NCBI GenBank assembly: GCA_017483235.1
Contig: JAFULE010000223.1
Location: 1-9,154 of the forward strand
Length of the DNA stretch: 9,154 nt
Source of the DNA: Faecalibacterium sp.
Lineage (GTDB): Bacteria > Bacillota > Clostridia > Oscillospirales > Ruminococcaceae
Direction of reading: 5' to 3'
Notes under the pieces: generated by a model
Told to the model about the DNA's origin: nothing
Database searches by the model: none
The model's input: only the letters and a program-made list of their open reading frames with translations
Position numbers and translations under genes: made by a program
Shown: positions 1 to 5,942 of the stretch, piece after piece
Numbering within the stretch: the first letter of the stretch is position 1
Layout: each line of letters starts with the position of its first letter

Positions 1-470
1 AGAACCATGGTCATGGCCAGCAGGCAGAGGGCGGTATACTCCCAGGGGCCCATGGCAAAGGCCAGGTCAGCGGTGACCTGCGCCAGGAAGCCGCCGAAGA
101 TGGCGCTGAAGAAGGTGCCCACGAAGGAAGCAGTCATGCCAATGGCAAGGGCCTTGCTGGCCTTGCCCTTCTGGGCCATGGGGTGGCCGTCCCAACAGGT
201 GGAAACAGCCGAGGCCGAGCCGGGGATGCCCAGCAGCACCGAGCCGATGAAGGCACCCGAGCAGCCGCCGATCCACAGCGACAGCAGGAAGATGACCGCG
301 GTGGAAGAGTTCATGGTGTAGGTAACAGGCATGAACAGCATAACCGCCATGGTGCCGGACAGGCCGGGAATGGCACCAAACACGATGCCAACAAAGGTAC
401 CCACGATCATCAGAACCAGGTTCATGGGTACGATCAGCTGAGAGAAAATATAAGGCAGATGTTCAATCAT
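1..470 (-). CDS. tctA: Tripartite tricarboxylate transporter large permease TctA (partial, N-terminal third)
   Basis: Large membrane subunit of a TTT-family, cation-driven, binding-protein-dependent carboxylate importer. Only the first 156 codons are present; the family is usually about 500 residues, so the rest lies beyond the left edge. I translated it from the ATG at 470. Visible TctA signatures are the glycine-rich FGAIPGLSGTM at residues 31-41 and GIPGSASAVSTCWDGHPM at 81-98, followed by QKGKASKALAIGM. Hydrophobic stretches at roughly 13-35, 56-80 and 108-130 fit membrane helices. The start is fixed by an AAGGAGG site about 9 bases upstream, and the gene begins 14 bp after the tctB stop, so it is co-transcribed with tctB and tctC. 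The substrate cannot be read from this subunit; the divergent galactarate dehydratase operon suggests a sugar diacid. Family call is firm, substrate is inference. Confidence 0.93.
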   Translation of the reverse strand, partial: MIEHLPYIFSQLIVPMNLVLMIVGTFVGIVFGAIPGLSGTMAVMLFMPVTYTMNSSTAVIFLLSLWIGGCSGAFIGSVLLGIPGSASAVSTCWDGHPMAQKGKASKALAIGMTASFVGTFFSAIFGGFLAQVTADLAFAMGPWEYTALCLLAMTMV

Positions 471-484
471 TGTTCAGGACCTCC

Positions 485-964
485 TTATTCAAACAGCAGG
501 CCGTCGGGCAGGGTCATGCCAAACAAAGGCACATACATGCAGTAGATCAGCACCGCCACCAGCACCGCGAACAGAATGCGCACCCACAGCTTTACCTCGT
601 AGCCGCTGGCCTTGGCAAAGTAGCTGGTGATAATAAACACAACGATGGGGGTGGCAACCAGGAAGCCTACATACTTCATGGCAAACACATAGGCGCACAG
701 CAGGGCGAAGGTAAGCAGAACGCGCTTCCAGCCTTCTTTATTCAAAAACACCTTGTCGGCAACGCCTTTTTTATTCCGGATGCAGCCATTGACAAACACA
801 CCGAAGCCGCAAACAACCAGACCAAACACGGCAATGCTGGGCATCAGCTTGGGGCCGGGATACTCGGGGGTGAACGGCTTGGAAAACTGGCTGGTCAGAT
901 AGCCAAAGAACACGCCAAGCAGCATCAGCACCAGACCGGTCACTTGTTCACGCTTGAATTTCAT
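485..964 (-). CDS. tctB: Tripartite tricarboxylate transporter small membrane subunit TctB
   Basis: Small integral membrane subunit that pairs with TctA in TTT importers. The 159-residue length is normal for TctB. Hydrophobic segments lie at about 8-24, 42-61, 81-98, 101-115 and 127-145. The family's proline-rich loop after the first helix is seen as YPGPKLMP at 35-42, and the tail FGMTLPDGLLF near the end is also TctB-like. It lies between tctC and tctA in the usual C-B-A order. The ATG at 964 is the only start in frame; the nearest AAGGA is 14 bases away, which is longer than ideal, and a five-codon leader ORF overlaps the start (see findings). A strong hairpin (1006-1047) separates it from tctC. 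Sequence conservation in TctB is low, so the call rests on length, topology, loop motif and neighbours. Confidence 0.9.
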   Translation of the reverse strand: MKFKREQVTGLVLMLLGVFFGYLTSQFSKPFTPEYPGPKLMPSIAVFGLVVCGFGVFVNGCIRNKKGVADKVFLNKEGWKRVLLTFALLCAYVFAMKYVGFLVATPIVVFIITSYFAKASGYEVKLWVRILFAVLVAVLIYCMYVPLFGMTLPDGLLFE

Positions 965-1005
965 AAGACAATGTTCATTCCTTTCCTCTATAGTGGAAAT
1001 AAAAC

Positions 1006-1047
1006 GTGCGCCGTACCGGCCGCTTTGGGCGGAGCGGTACGGCGCAC
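1006..1047 (-). terminator. Strong hairpin between tctC and tctB (partial terminator or mRNA stabiliser)
   Basis: A perfect 13-bp inverted repeat, GTGCGCCGTACCG at 1006-1018 and its complement at 1035-1047, surrounds an inner 4-bp stem (CCGC 1020-1023 with GCGG 1029-1032) and a five-base loop. Read on the minus strand it lies 34 bases after the tctC stop and is followed by GTTTTATTTCC, only a weak U-tract. This suggests leaky termination or protection of the tctC transcript 3' end, both of which would give more binding protein than permease. The structure is seen directly; the function is inferred. Confidence 0.72.
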
Positions 1048-1080
1048 CGATTCAAACCTTGGACGATGCAGTAACGAAGA

Positions 1081-2106
1081 TTATTTCTTCAGGCCCAGTT
1101 CTTCGCAAACAACAGTCAGAGACTCCTGCTGATCCTTCAGAACCGCGGGGCCATCCTCGTAAGGCAGGAAGGTCATGCCAAAGCCGGACTTGTTCAGGAT
1201 GGCGGCGGTATCGGGATCCGCGGCAGCGTCGGTGAACAGGGCCAGGATCTCCTTGGCCAGCTCGTCGCTCATTTCGGGGTTGGCCAGCACGTAGAAGTTG
1301 GTGGCGTAGATCAGGTTGTAGCCCTGCTCGATAAAGCTGGGCACATCGGGCAGAACGCTGTTGCGGCCGCCTTCGCTGCTGGTGGAGAAGCAGCCCAGAG
1401 CCACGATCTTGCCGGCTTCGATGTACTGCTTGGCCTGGTTGGCGTTGACCAGAGCACAGTTGATGCTGCCGCCAACCAGAGCGGTCAGCTTTTCGGTGTC
1501 GGGGCCGGCCTCGACGTACTTCAGGCCAACACCCAGCTCACCGGCCAGCATACCGGCCATCAGGTGGGAGGAACCGCCGGTCTCAACACCGATCATCAGC
1601 TCTTCGGCCTCAGCCTTGGCCACAAAGTCCTTCAGAGTAGCAATACCGGCATCGGCGGGAACGACCAGAACGTAGCCGCCCTTTTCGATGTTCTGCGAAA
1701 CACCGATGATCTTGAAGTCTTCAGCGGCGCTGTACTGGTACACACCGGTAGCGGTCTTGATGCACATGGTGGTGTGGAAGAACAGGATCTTGCTGCCGTC
1801 AGCCTTGGCGGTACGGGCAGTTTCGTAGGCAACAACGCCGCCGCCGTCGGTATTGTTGATGATGGTCATGTTGGTCTTGCCGGTGCTGTTGATGTAGCCG
1901 GTCAGGGTACGGGCAGCCACGTCGGTGCCGCCGCCGGCAGAAGCGGGCAGCTGAACCTCAATGTTCTTGGGCAGCTGAGCAGCAGGGGCTGCAGCGCCGC
2001 TGGAAGCAGGGGCAGCAGTGCTGGAGCTGGAGCCGCCGCAGGCAGCCAGGCCCAGAGCAGCAGCGGAAATGCCGGTGATCTTCAGAAAGTCGCGACGATT
2101 CATCAT
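1081..2106 (-). CDS. tctC: TTT-family substrate-binding lipoprotein (TctC/Bug family)
   Basis: Extracytoplasmic carboxylate-binding protein that delivers substrate to TctBA. The 341-residue product starts with a twin-arginine-like signal, NRRDFLKITG at 3-12, then a hydrophobic run and the lipobox LAAC with Cys23 as the predicted lipidated residue. A Ser/Ala-rich linker (about 24-44) follows. The mature part has the Bug-family loops PASAGGGTDVAAR (54-66) and NTDGGGVVAYETARTAKADG (85-104), and the late VLPDVPSFIEQGY (251-263). I chose the ATG at 2106 because AAAGGA lies 9 bases upstream and the signal peptide begins there; the open frame continues upstream to 2256 but that part has no RBS or signal sequence. 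The second ATG at 2103 is also possible. It is first in the operon and divergent from the garD cluster, which suggests an aldarate-type ligand (inference). Confidence 0.94.
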   Translation of the reverse strand: MMNRRDFLKITGISAAALGLAACGGSSSSTAAPASSGAAAPAAQLPKNIEVQLPASAGGGTDVAARTLTGYINSTGKTNMTIINNTDGGGVVAYETARTAKADGSKILFFHTTMCIKTATGVYQYSAAEDFKIIGVSQNIEKGGYVLVVPADAGIATLKDFVAKAEAEELMIGVETGGSSHLMAGMLAGELGVGLKYVEAGPDTEKLTALVGGSINCALVNANQAKQYIEAGKIVALGCFSTSSEGGRNSVLPDVPSFIEQGYNLIYATNFYVLANPEMSDELAKEILALFTDAAADPDTAAILNKSGFGMTFLPYEDGPAVLKDQQESLTVVCEELGLKK

Positions 2107-2130
2107 AGGTCTTATTCCTTTCTCTTGTGT

Positions 2131-2147
2131 CCGGTTCGTGTAACCGG
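2131..2147. repeat. Palindrome CCGGTT-N5-AACCGG near tctC start
   Basis: A perfect 6-bp inverted repeat with spacer CGTGT lies 24 bp upstream of the tctC start codon. It could be a protein-binding operator or a small hairpin in the tctC leader close to the ribosome binding site. Part of it (CGGTTCGTG, 2132-2140) recurs in inverted orientation at 2235-2243. The pairing is seen directly; the function is a guess. Confidence 0.45.
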
Positions 2148-2185
2148 TTGATACGTTGTGGAGGCTGAGAGGGATCTTTGTGCAA

Positions 2186-2201
2186 CTGTATTTCAATACA
2201 G
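2186..2201. promoter_or_regulatory. Candidate operator CTGTATT-TC-AATACAG
   Basis: A 16-bp palindrome with perfect 7-bp arms and a 2-bp centre. It lies about 80 bp upstream of the tctC start and about 27 bp downstream of the candidate tctC -10 element, a position suited to a repressor roadblock. The overlapping flanks GGGATCT (2171-2177) and AGATCCC (2200-2206) are also complementary, so an RNA made from the region could form an alternative hairpin. Size and symmetry match dimeric helix-turn-helix operators such as those of GntR- or LacI-type regulators, but no family can be named from the sequence. Confidence 0.5.
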
Positions 2202-2227
2202 ATCCCCAGCCCCTTTTCGGTATTTTT

Positions 2228-2256
2228 ACAATAGCACGAACCGCTTTGATGCACAA
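2228..2256 (-). promoter_or_regulatory. Candidate sigma-A promoter for tctCBA
   Basis: On the minus strand TTGTGC (2256-2251) and TATTGT (2233-2228) are separated by 17 bp, the ideal spacing, in an AT-rich setting. This would start transcription near 2221 and leave a leader of about 115 bases before tctC. The -35 matches consensus at only three of six bases, so the call is tentative. The spacer contains CACGAACCG (2235-2243), the inverted partner of 2132-2140. Confidence 0.4.
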
Positions 2257-2442
2257 TTCACAAAACCGAAAAACTCACCGTCGATTTTTGTCACAACGCA
2301 AAATCTTTCAAATTATGAAATATTGCATTCAAATTGAGAAACAAGCTTCCAAACCAAACAGTCTTGTTCAAAAATAAATTGAAGGTACGTTTATTTATTG
2401 TTCAAAAGCAGTACGTTTTTCGAGGAACATCATCCGGTTTTC

Positions 2443-2460
2443 ATTTCACACAGATGAAAT
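2443..2460. repeat. Palindrome ATTTCA-N6-TGAAAT
   Basis: A perfect 6-bp inverted repeat with spacer CACAGA in the AT-rich part of the divergent region, about 50 bp upstream of the candidate plus-strand -35. The arms can also be read as TTTCAT (2439-2444) and ATGAAA (2454-2459). The location suits an activator or repressor site for the plus-strand operon, but a chance repeat in AT-rich DNA is possible. Confidence 0.35.
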
Positions 2461-2508
2461 ATTGTTATTTCGCTCAGAATTATCGGCAAATTCCGTGCAA
2501 TCTGCCGG

Positions 2509-2538
2509 TTGTGCAAAAACCCTGCTTTCCCGTACACT
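2509..2538 (+). promoter_or_regulatory. Candidate sigma-A promoter for the hydrolase-garD operon
   Basis: TTGTGC (2509-2514) and TACACT (2533-2538) are separated by 18 bp, which predicts a start near 2545 and a leader of about 60 bases. The -10 matches consensus at four of six positions. TTGTGC is also the candidate -35 of the divergent tctC promoter. Right after the predicted start comes a small hairpin, GGCTGC (2549-2554) with GCAGCC (2561-2566), which has no U-tract and so is not a terminator. Confidence 0.42.
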
Positions 2539-2603
2539 GAACATGGAAGGCTGCGCCGCAGCAGCCAACGCGAAAAAAGAGGAAGAGAAAGGCGGTTTTT
2601 GTT

Positions 2604-3446
2604 ATGAAGCAGGGCATCTATTACGCCCCGGTCAACCACCCGCGCCTGGGCGACGACCTGACCCACCCCTGGAAGTACGAGGTGCCCGCATACCGGGTGT
2701 GTCCCCATGTGTGGAATGTGGGCGGCAACGACGATGTGTGCGTGTATCTGTTCGACACCGGCGAAGGACTGATGCTGATCGACAGCGGCTACCACACCTC
2801 GCTGTATCTGGTCATCGACCGCATTCATCGCATCGGCTTTGACCCCAGGGACATCAAAAAGATTTTGCTGAGCCACTGGCACGGCGACCACGTAAACGGC
2901 GCCGCCGCCCTGCAGGCGCTGAGCGGGTGCGAGATCTGGATCTCGAAGGAAGATGAGGCCAACCACCAGAAGTTCAAGGATCTGGAAGGCTTTTTGCCCA
3001 CCGTGGACTACACCGCTACCCACTTTTACACCGACGAACCGGTTACACTGGGCCGCTTTTCCATTCAGCCGGTGCTTACCCCCGGCCACACCCCCGGTTC
3101 CACCAGCTTCCGTTGGACCGACACCGACGATGTAACCGGCGAAACCTTCCGCTGTGCCATGCACGGCGGCATCGGCATTCCCTTTATGCGGCCCGACCTG
3201 CTGCAGAAATTCGGCAACTATCCCGAAGATGCCCACCGTTTTGTGCGCGACTGCATGGGCGAAGTGGGCGACTGGGAGGTGGACATTGCCACCCCCAGCC
3301 ATCTGAATCAGGGCAATGTGCTGGAAAACATTCCCGAAGACAAAACCGACTACCGTGTGTGGATCGCCCCCCAGTATTGGAAGGAATGCCTGCACGACCG
3401 CGCCCAAGGCGTGATGGAATACTATCCGGAGGTATATAAGGTATGA
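2604..3446 (+). CDS. MBL-fold metallohydrolase
   Basis: A 280-residue, probably cytoplasmic metallo-beta-lactamase-fold hydrolase (no signal peptide). The first metal site motif is intact: HWHGDH at 91-96, after the LMLIDSG strand (57-62). The third motif is TPGHTPGS at 159-166 with ligand His162, and a late His233 in PSHL (232-234) is the likely last ligand. The usual bridging-ligand region reads RCAMHGGIG (183-191) and shows no GD Asp or Cys, so the second metal site may be unusual; class B3-like enzymes also deviate here. The family includes lactonases, thioesterases and decarboxylase-like enzymes, so the substrate is unknown. It is first in the operon; an AAGGCGG site lies 9 bases before the ATG. 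Its stop overlaps the next start (ATGA). A lactonase acting on an aldarolactone is a plausible inference from the downstream garD. Confidence 0.9.
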   Translation: MKQGIYYAPVNHPRLGDDLTHPWKYEVPAYRVCPHVWNVGGNDDVCVYLFDTGEGLMLIDSGYHTSLYLVIDRIHRIGFDPRDIKKILLSHWHGDHVNGAAALQALSGCEIWISKEDEANHQKFKDLEGFLPTVDYTATHFYTDEPVTLGRFSIQPVLTPGHTPGSTSFRWTDTDDVTGETFRCAMHGGIGIPFMRPDLLQKFGNYPEDAHRFVRDCMGEVGDWEVDIATPSHLNQGNVLENIPEDKTDYRVWIAPQYWKECLHDRAQGVMEYYPEVYKV

Positions 3447-4366
3447 GATACGAAATTCAGCCCGGCCGCAGCCGCAAAACCATCAACATGACCGACAACA
3501 TCTGCTACAGCCATGTGACCGATCTGGAGGGCAACCCCCTCGATCTGTACCTGTCCATCTGTGCGCAGGACGGCAACAGCGAGATGCGTCTGGCCGCCGG
3601 CCGTGACGACGAAACCGACACCACCCCCAAGCCCTGCATCGTGTGGGTGCCGGGCGGCGGCTGGCGCGGCAGCGATAAAAACCTGATGGTGCCCGAAATG
3701 AAGTTTCTGGTTGACCGGGGCTTTGTACTGGCTTCGATCTACTACCGCAGCAGCGCGCAGGGCCACTGGCCCGATCAGATCGTGGACGTAAAAACCGCCA
3801 TCCGCTTTTTGCGTGCCCACGCCGAGCAGTTCCACATCGACCCCAACCGCATCGGCATCATCGGCCGTTCGGCCGGCGGCCACCTGACCAGCATGGCCGC
3901 CATGAATCTGGACGACCACGAAAGCAGCGAGTGGGCCGGTTATTCCAGCAAGGTGCAGGCCGCCTGCGATCTGTTTGGCCCCACCGACCTGTCGGCCCTG
4001 CTGCAGCGCACCCGCCAGCTGGTAAACGCCGGCGGCTATCGTTGGGACCGCATTGAGGATACCCACGAGGGTGCATTGCTGGGCGGCCCCTACGACGACG
4101 CCAGCATGGACGCACGCGCCGCCACCGCCACCGCGCTGAACTACATCAACGACGGCATGTGCCCCATCTGCATTCTGCACGGCGACGCCGACCTGCTGGT
4201 GCCCTACACCATCAGCGAGGATTTCTACGCCAAACTGGTGGCCGAGGGGCAGGCCGACAAATGCGACCTGTATATTCTCAAGGGCGCCGGCCATGGCACC
4301 CGCGAGTTCTTCCAGAGCGAAACCAAGCAGATCATCGCCGACTTCTTTGCCCGCGAACTGATGTGA
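3443..4366 (+). CDS. Alpha/beta-fold serine hydrolase (esterase/lipase-like, BD-FAE type)
   Basis: A 307-residue intracellular alpha/beta hydrolase. The oxyanion-hole motif is VPGGGWRGS (69-77), in the position of the familiar HGGGW. The nucleophile elbow is GRSAGGH at 141-147 with Ser143; the acid is probably Asp250 in HGDADLLVPY (246-255) and the base His284 in GAGHG (282-286). The triad is therefore complete, and the length is normal. Such enzymes cleave carboxylic esters, including acylated sugars and feruloyl or other phenolic esters. The start ATG overlaps the stop of the metallohydrolase (ATGA), with GGAGG 10 bases upstream, so the two are translationally coupled and probably act on the same compound. 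No signal peptide is seen, so its substrate must be imported first. The fold and triad are firm; substrate is unknown. Confidence 0.91.
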   Translation: MRYEIQPGRSRKTINMTDNICYSHVTDLEGNPLDLYLSICAQDGNSEMRLAAGRDDETDTTPKPCIVWVPGGGWRGSDKNLMVPEMKFLVDRGFVLASIYYRSSAQGHWPDQIVDVKTAIRFLRAHAEQFHIDPNRIGIIGRSAGGHLTSMAAMNLDDHESSEWAGYSSKVQAACDLFGPTDLSALLQRTRQLVNAGGYRWDRIEDTHEGALLGGPYDDASMDARAATATALNYINDGMCPICILHGDADLLVPYTISEDFYAKLVAEGQADKCDLYILKGAGHGTREFFQSETKQIIADFFARELM

Positions 4367-4397
4367 TCTTTCTACATTATTAAAAGGAGCGTATATT

Positions 4398-5915
4398 ATG
4401 GAGCGTCTTTCCATTCAGATCCAGGCCATCGACAACGTGGCGGTGGCCGTGCATGACCTGCCCGCCGGCACCGTGCTGGAAAGCGGCGTTACCACCCGCG
4501 ACGCCATTCCGCAGGCCCACAAAATTGCCCTGAAGGACATCCCCGCCGGGGGCGAGATCGTGCGCTACGGCGTGGTGCTGGGCTATGCCAAGGCCGACAT
4601 TGCCGCCGGCAGCTGGATCAACGAGCACATGCTGCATCTGCCCGAAAGCCCCGCACTGGACAACATGCCCTGGGGCACCAACATCCTTACCCCCGACCAG
4701 CTGCCCGACCCGGTGCGCACCACCTGGCTGGGCTACAAAAACGAAAACGGCCCCGCCGGCACCCGCAACCTGCTGGGCATTGTTACCACCGTGCAGTGCG
4801 CCGCCGGCGTGGTGAAGGTGGCAGTGGAGCGCATCAAGCGCGAGCTTCTGCCCAAGTACCCCAACGTGGACGGTGTGGTTGCCATCACCCACCCGTACGG
4901 CTGCGGCGTGGCCATCAACGCCCCCATGGCCTACATTCCCATCCGGGCCATCACCAACGTCATCCGTCACCCCAACTTCGGCGGCGAGATCATGGTGGTG
5001 GGCCTTGGCTGCGAAAAGCTGACCTATGACCGGGTGCTGCCCCCTGAGGACATCACCCCCGAAAACTGCCTGACCCTGCAGGACTGCCATGGCCACGCCG
5101 CCATGATGCAGGCCATTGTGGACATGGCCGAAACCAAGCTGAAAAAGCTGAACCTGCGCAAGCGGGAAGAGCTGCCCCTGAGCGAGCTGCTGATCGGCAT
5201 GCAGTGCGGCGGCAGCGATGCCTTCAGCGGCATTACCGCCAACCCCGCCGCCGGCTATGCCGCCGACATGATCGTGAAGGGCGGCGGCACCGTGATGTTC
5301 AGCGAGGTGACCGAGGTGCGCGACGGCGTGCAGATGCTGGCCGCCCGCTGCGTAAGCGAAAAGGTGCGCGACAAACTGGCCGCCGAGATGAAGTGGTACG
5401 ACGATTATCTGGAAGCCGGCGGTGTGGACCGCGACGCCAACCCCACCCCGGGCAACAAGGCCGGCGGCCTTGCCAACATTGTGGAAAAGGCCATGGGCTC
5501 GATTGCAAAAAGCGGCACCAGCCCCATTGTGGAGGTGCTGTCCCCCGCCGAAAAGCCCTCGAAGCACGGCCTGATCTACGCCGCCACCCCCGCCAGCGAC
5601 ATTGTGTGCGGCCCCAGTCAGGTGGCCAGCGGCATTGGTCTGCAGGTATTTATGACCGGCCGCGGCACCCCCTACGGGCTGGAGGTTTCGCCGGTGATCA
5701 AGGTGTGCAGCCGCAACGAGATGAAGGACCACTGGTTTGACCTGATCGACATTTCGGCCGGCGACGTGGCCACCGGCAAGGCCACCATTGCCGAGGTTGG
5801 CACCGAGATCTTCAACATGATTCTGGATGTGGCCAGCGGCCTGCGTCAGCCCTACAGCGATCTGTACGGCTTCCACAACGACATGTGCATCTTCAACCCC
5901 GCCCCCATCACCTGA
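4398..5915 (+). CDS. garD: Galactarate dehydratase (EC 4.2.1.42)
   Basis: Dehydrates meso-galactarate (mucate) to 5-dehydro-4-deoxy-D-glucarate, the first step of galactarate catabolism, in the cytoplasm. It is a full-length 505-residue member of the UxaA/GarD family. The N-terminal SAF domain (about 11-80) contains HKIALKDIPAGGEIVRYG (41-58). The catalytic part has GTRNLLG (121-127), LLPKYPNVDGVV (150-161), YGCGVAINAP (167-176), GLGCEK (202-207), MQCGGSDAFSGITANP (268-283), GNKAGGLANIVEKAMGSIAK (352-371), TGRGTPYG (420-427) and the tail FNPAPIT. From memory these blocks agree almost word for word with E. coli GarD rather than with altronate dehydratase UxaA, down to the C-terminal FNPAP-V/I-T. 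An AGGAG site sits 8 bases before the ATG. It is the third gene of the operon, 31 bp after the esterase. Activity on a close relative such as glucarate isomers cannot be excluded. Confidence 0.93.
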   Translation: MERLSIQIQAIDNVAVAVHDLPAGTVLESGVTTRDAIPQAHKIALKDIPAGGEIVRYGVVLGYAKADIAAGSWINEHMLHLPESPALDNMPWGTNILTPDQLPDPVRTTWLGYKNENGPAGTRNLLGIVTTVQCAAGVVKVAVERIKRELLPKYPNVDGVVAITHPYGCGVAINAPMAYIPIRAITNVIRHPNFGGEIMVVGLGCEKLTYDRVLPPEDITPENCLTLQDCHGHAAMMQAIVDMAETKLKKLNLRKREELPLSELLIGMQCGGSDAFSGITANPAAGYAADMIVKGGGTVMFSEVTEVRDGVQMLAARCVSEKVRDKLAAEMKWYDDYLEAGGVDRDANPTPGNKAGGLANIVEKAMGSIAKSGTSPIVEVLSPAEKPSKHGLIYAATPASDIVCGPSQVASGIGLQVFMTGRGTPYGLEVSPVIKVCSRNEMKDHWFDLIDISAGDVATGKATIAEVGTEIFNMILDVASGLRQPYSDLYGFHNDMCIFNPAPIT

Positions 5916-5942
5916 TGGGCGCCGCCCCCGGAAGGAGGGCCT

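Larger units (their letters stand above)
2107..2603. promoter_or_regulatory. 497-bp divergent intergenic control region
   Basis: The region lies between the divergent tctC and hydrolase/garD operons and holds no convincing gene. It is much more AT-rich than the flanking coding DNA, above all between about 2222 and 2500. It contains candidate promoters for both directions, three short perfect palindromes (2131-2147, 2186-2201, 2443-2460), a 9-bp inverted repeat 94 bp apart (2132-2140 and 2235-2243), two sets of direct repeats and a small 5'UTR hairpin. Such density fits a shared, ligand-controlled regulatory region for uptake and catabolism. The regulator itself is not encoded in the window. 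Confidence 0.7.

Noticed and set aside
2107..2256. N-terminal extension of the tctC reading frame to an ATG at 2256
   Set aside because: It would bury the signal peptide and lipobox behind about 50 residues, has no ribosome binding site, and covers the candidate operator; the ATG at 2106 has a good RBS.
2549..2566. Leader hairpin GGCTGC/GCAGCC considered as a terminator or riboswitch
   Set aside because: The stem is short, no U-tract follows and no riboswitch core is recognisable.
2462..2842. Plus-strand frame through the leader into the metallohydrolase gene
   Set aside because: Arg/Pro-rich translation in the wrong frame; it overlaps the well-supported MBL gene, and the internal ATG at 2543 lacks an RBS.
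2430..3407. Long minus-strand open frame opposite the metallohydrolase gene
   Set aside because: Gly/Val/His/Ala-rich translation without family features, produced by the codon bias of the clear gene on the other strand.
4380..5876. 498-codon minus-strand open frame opposite garD
   Set aside because: A shadow of the GC-rich garD gene; low-complexity composition and no RBS or motif.
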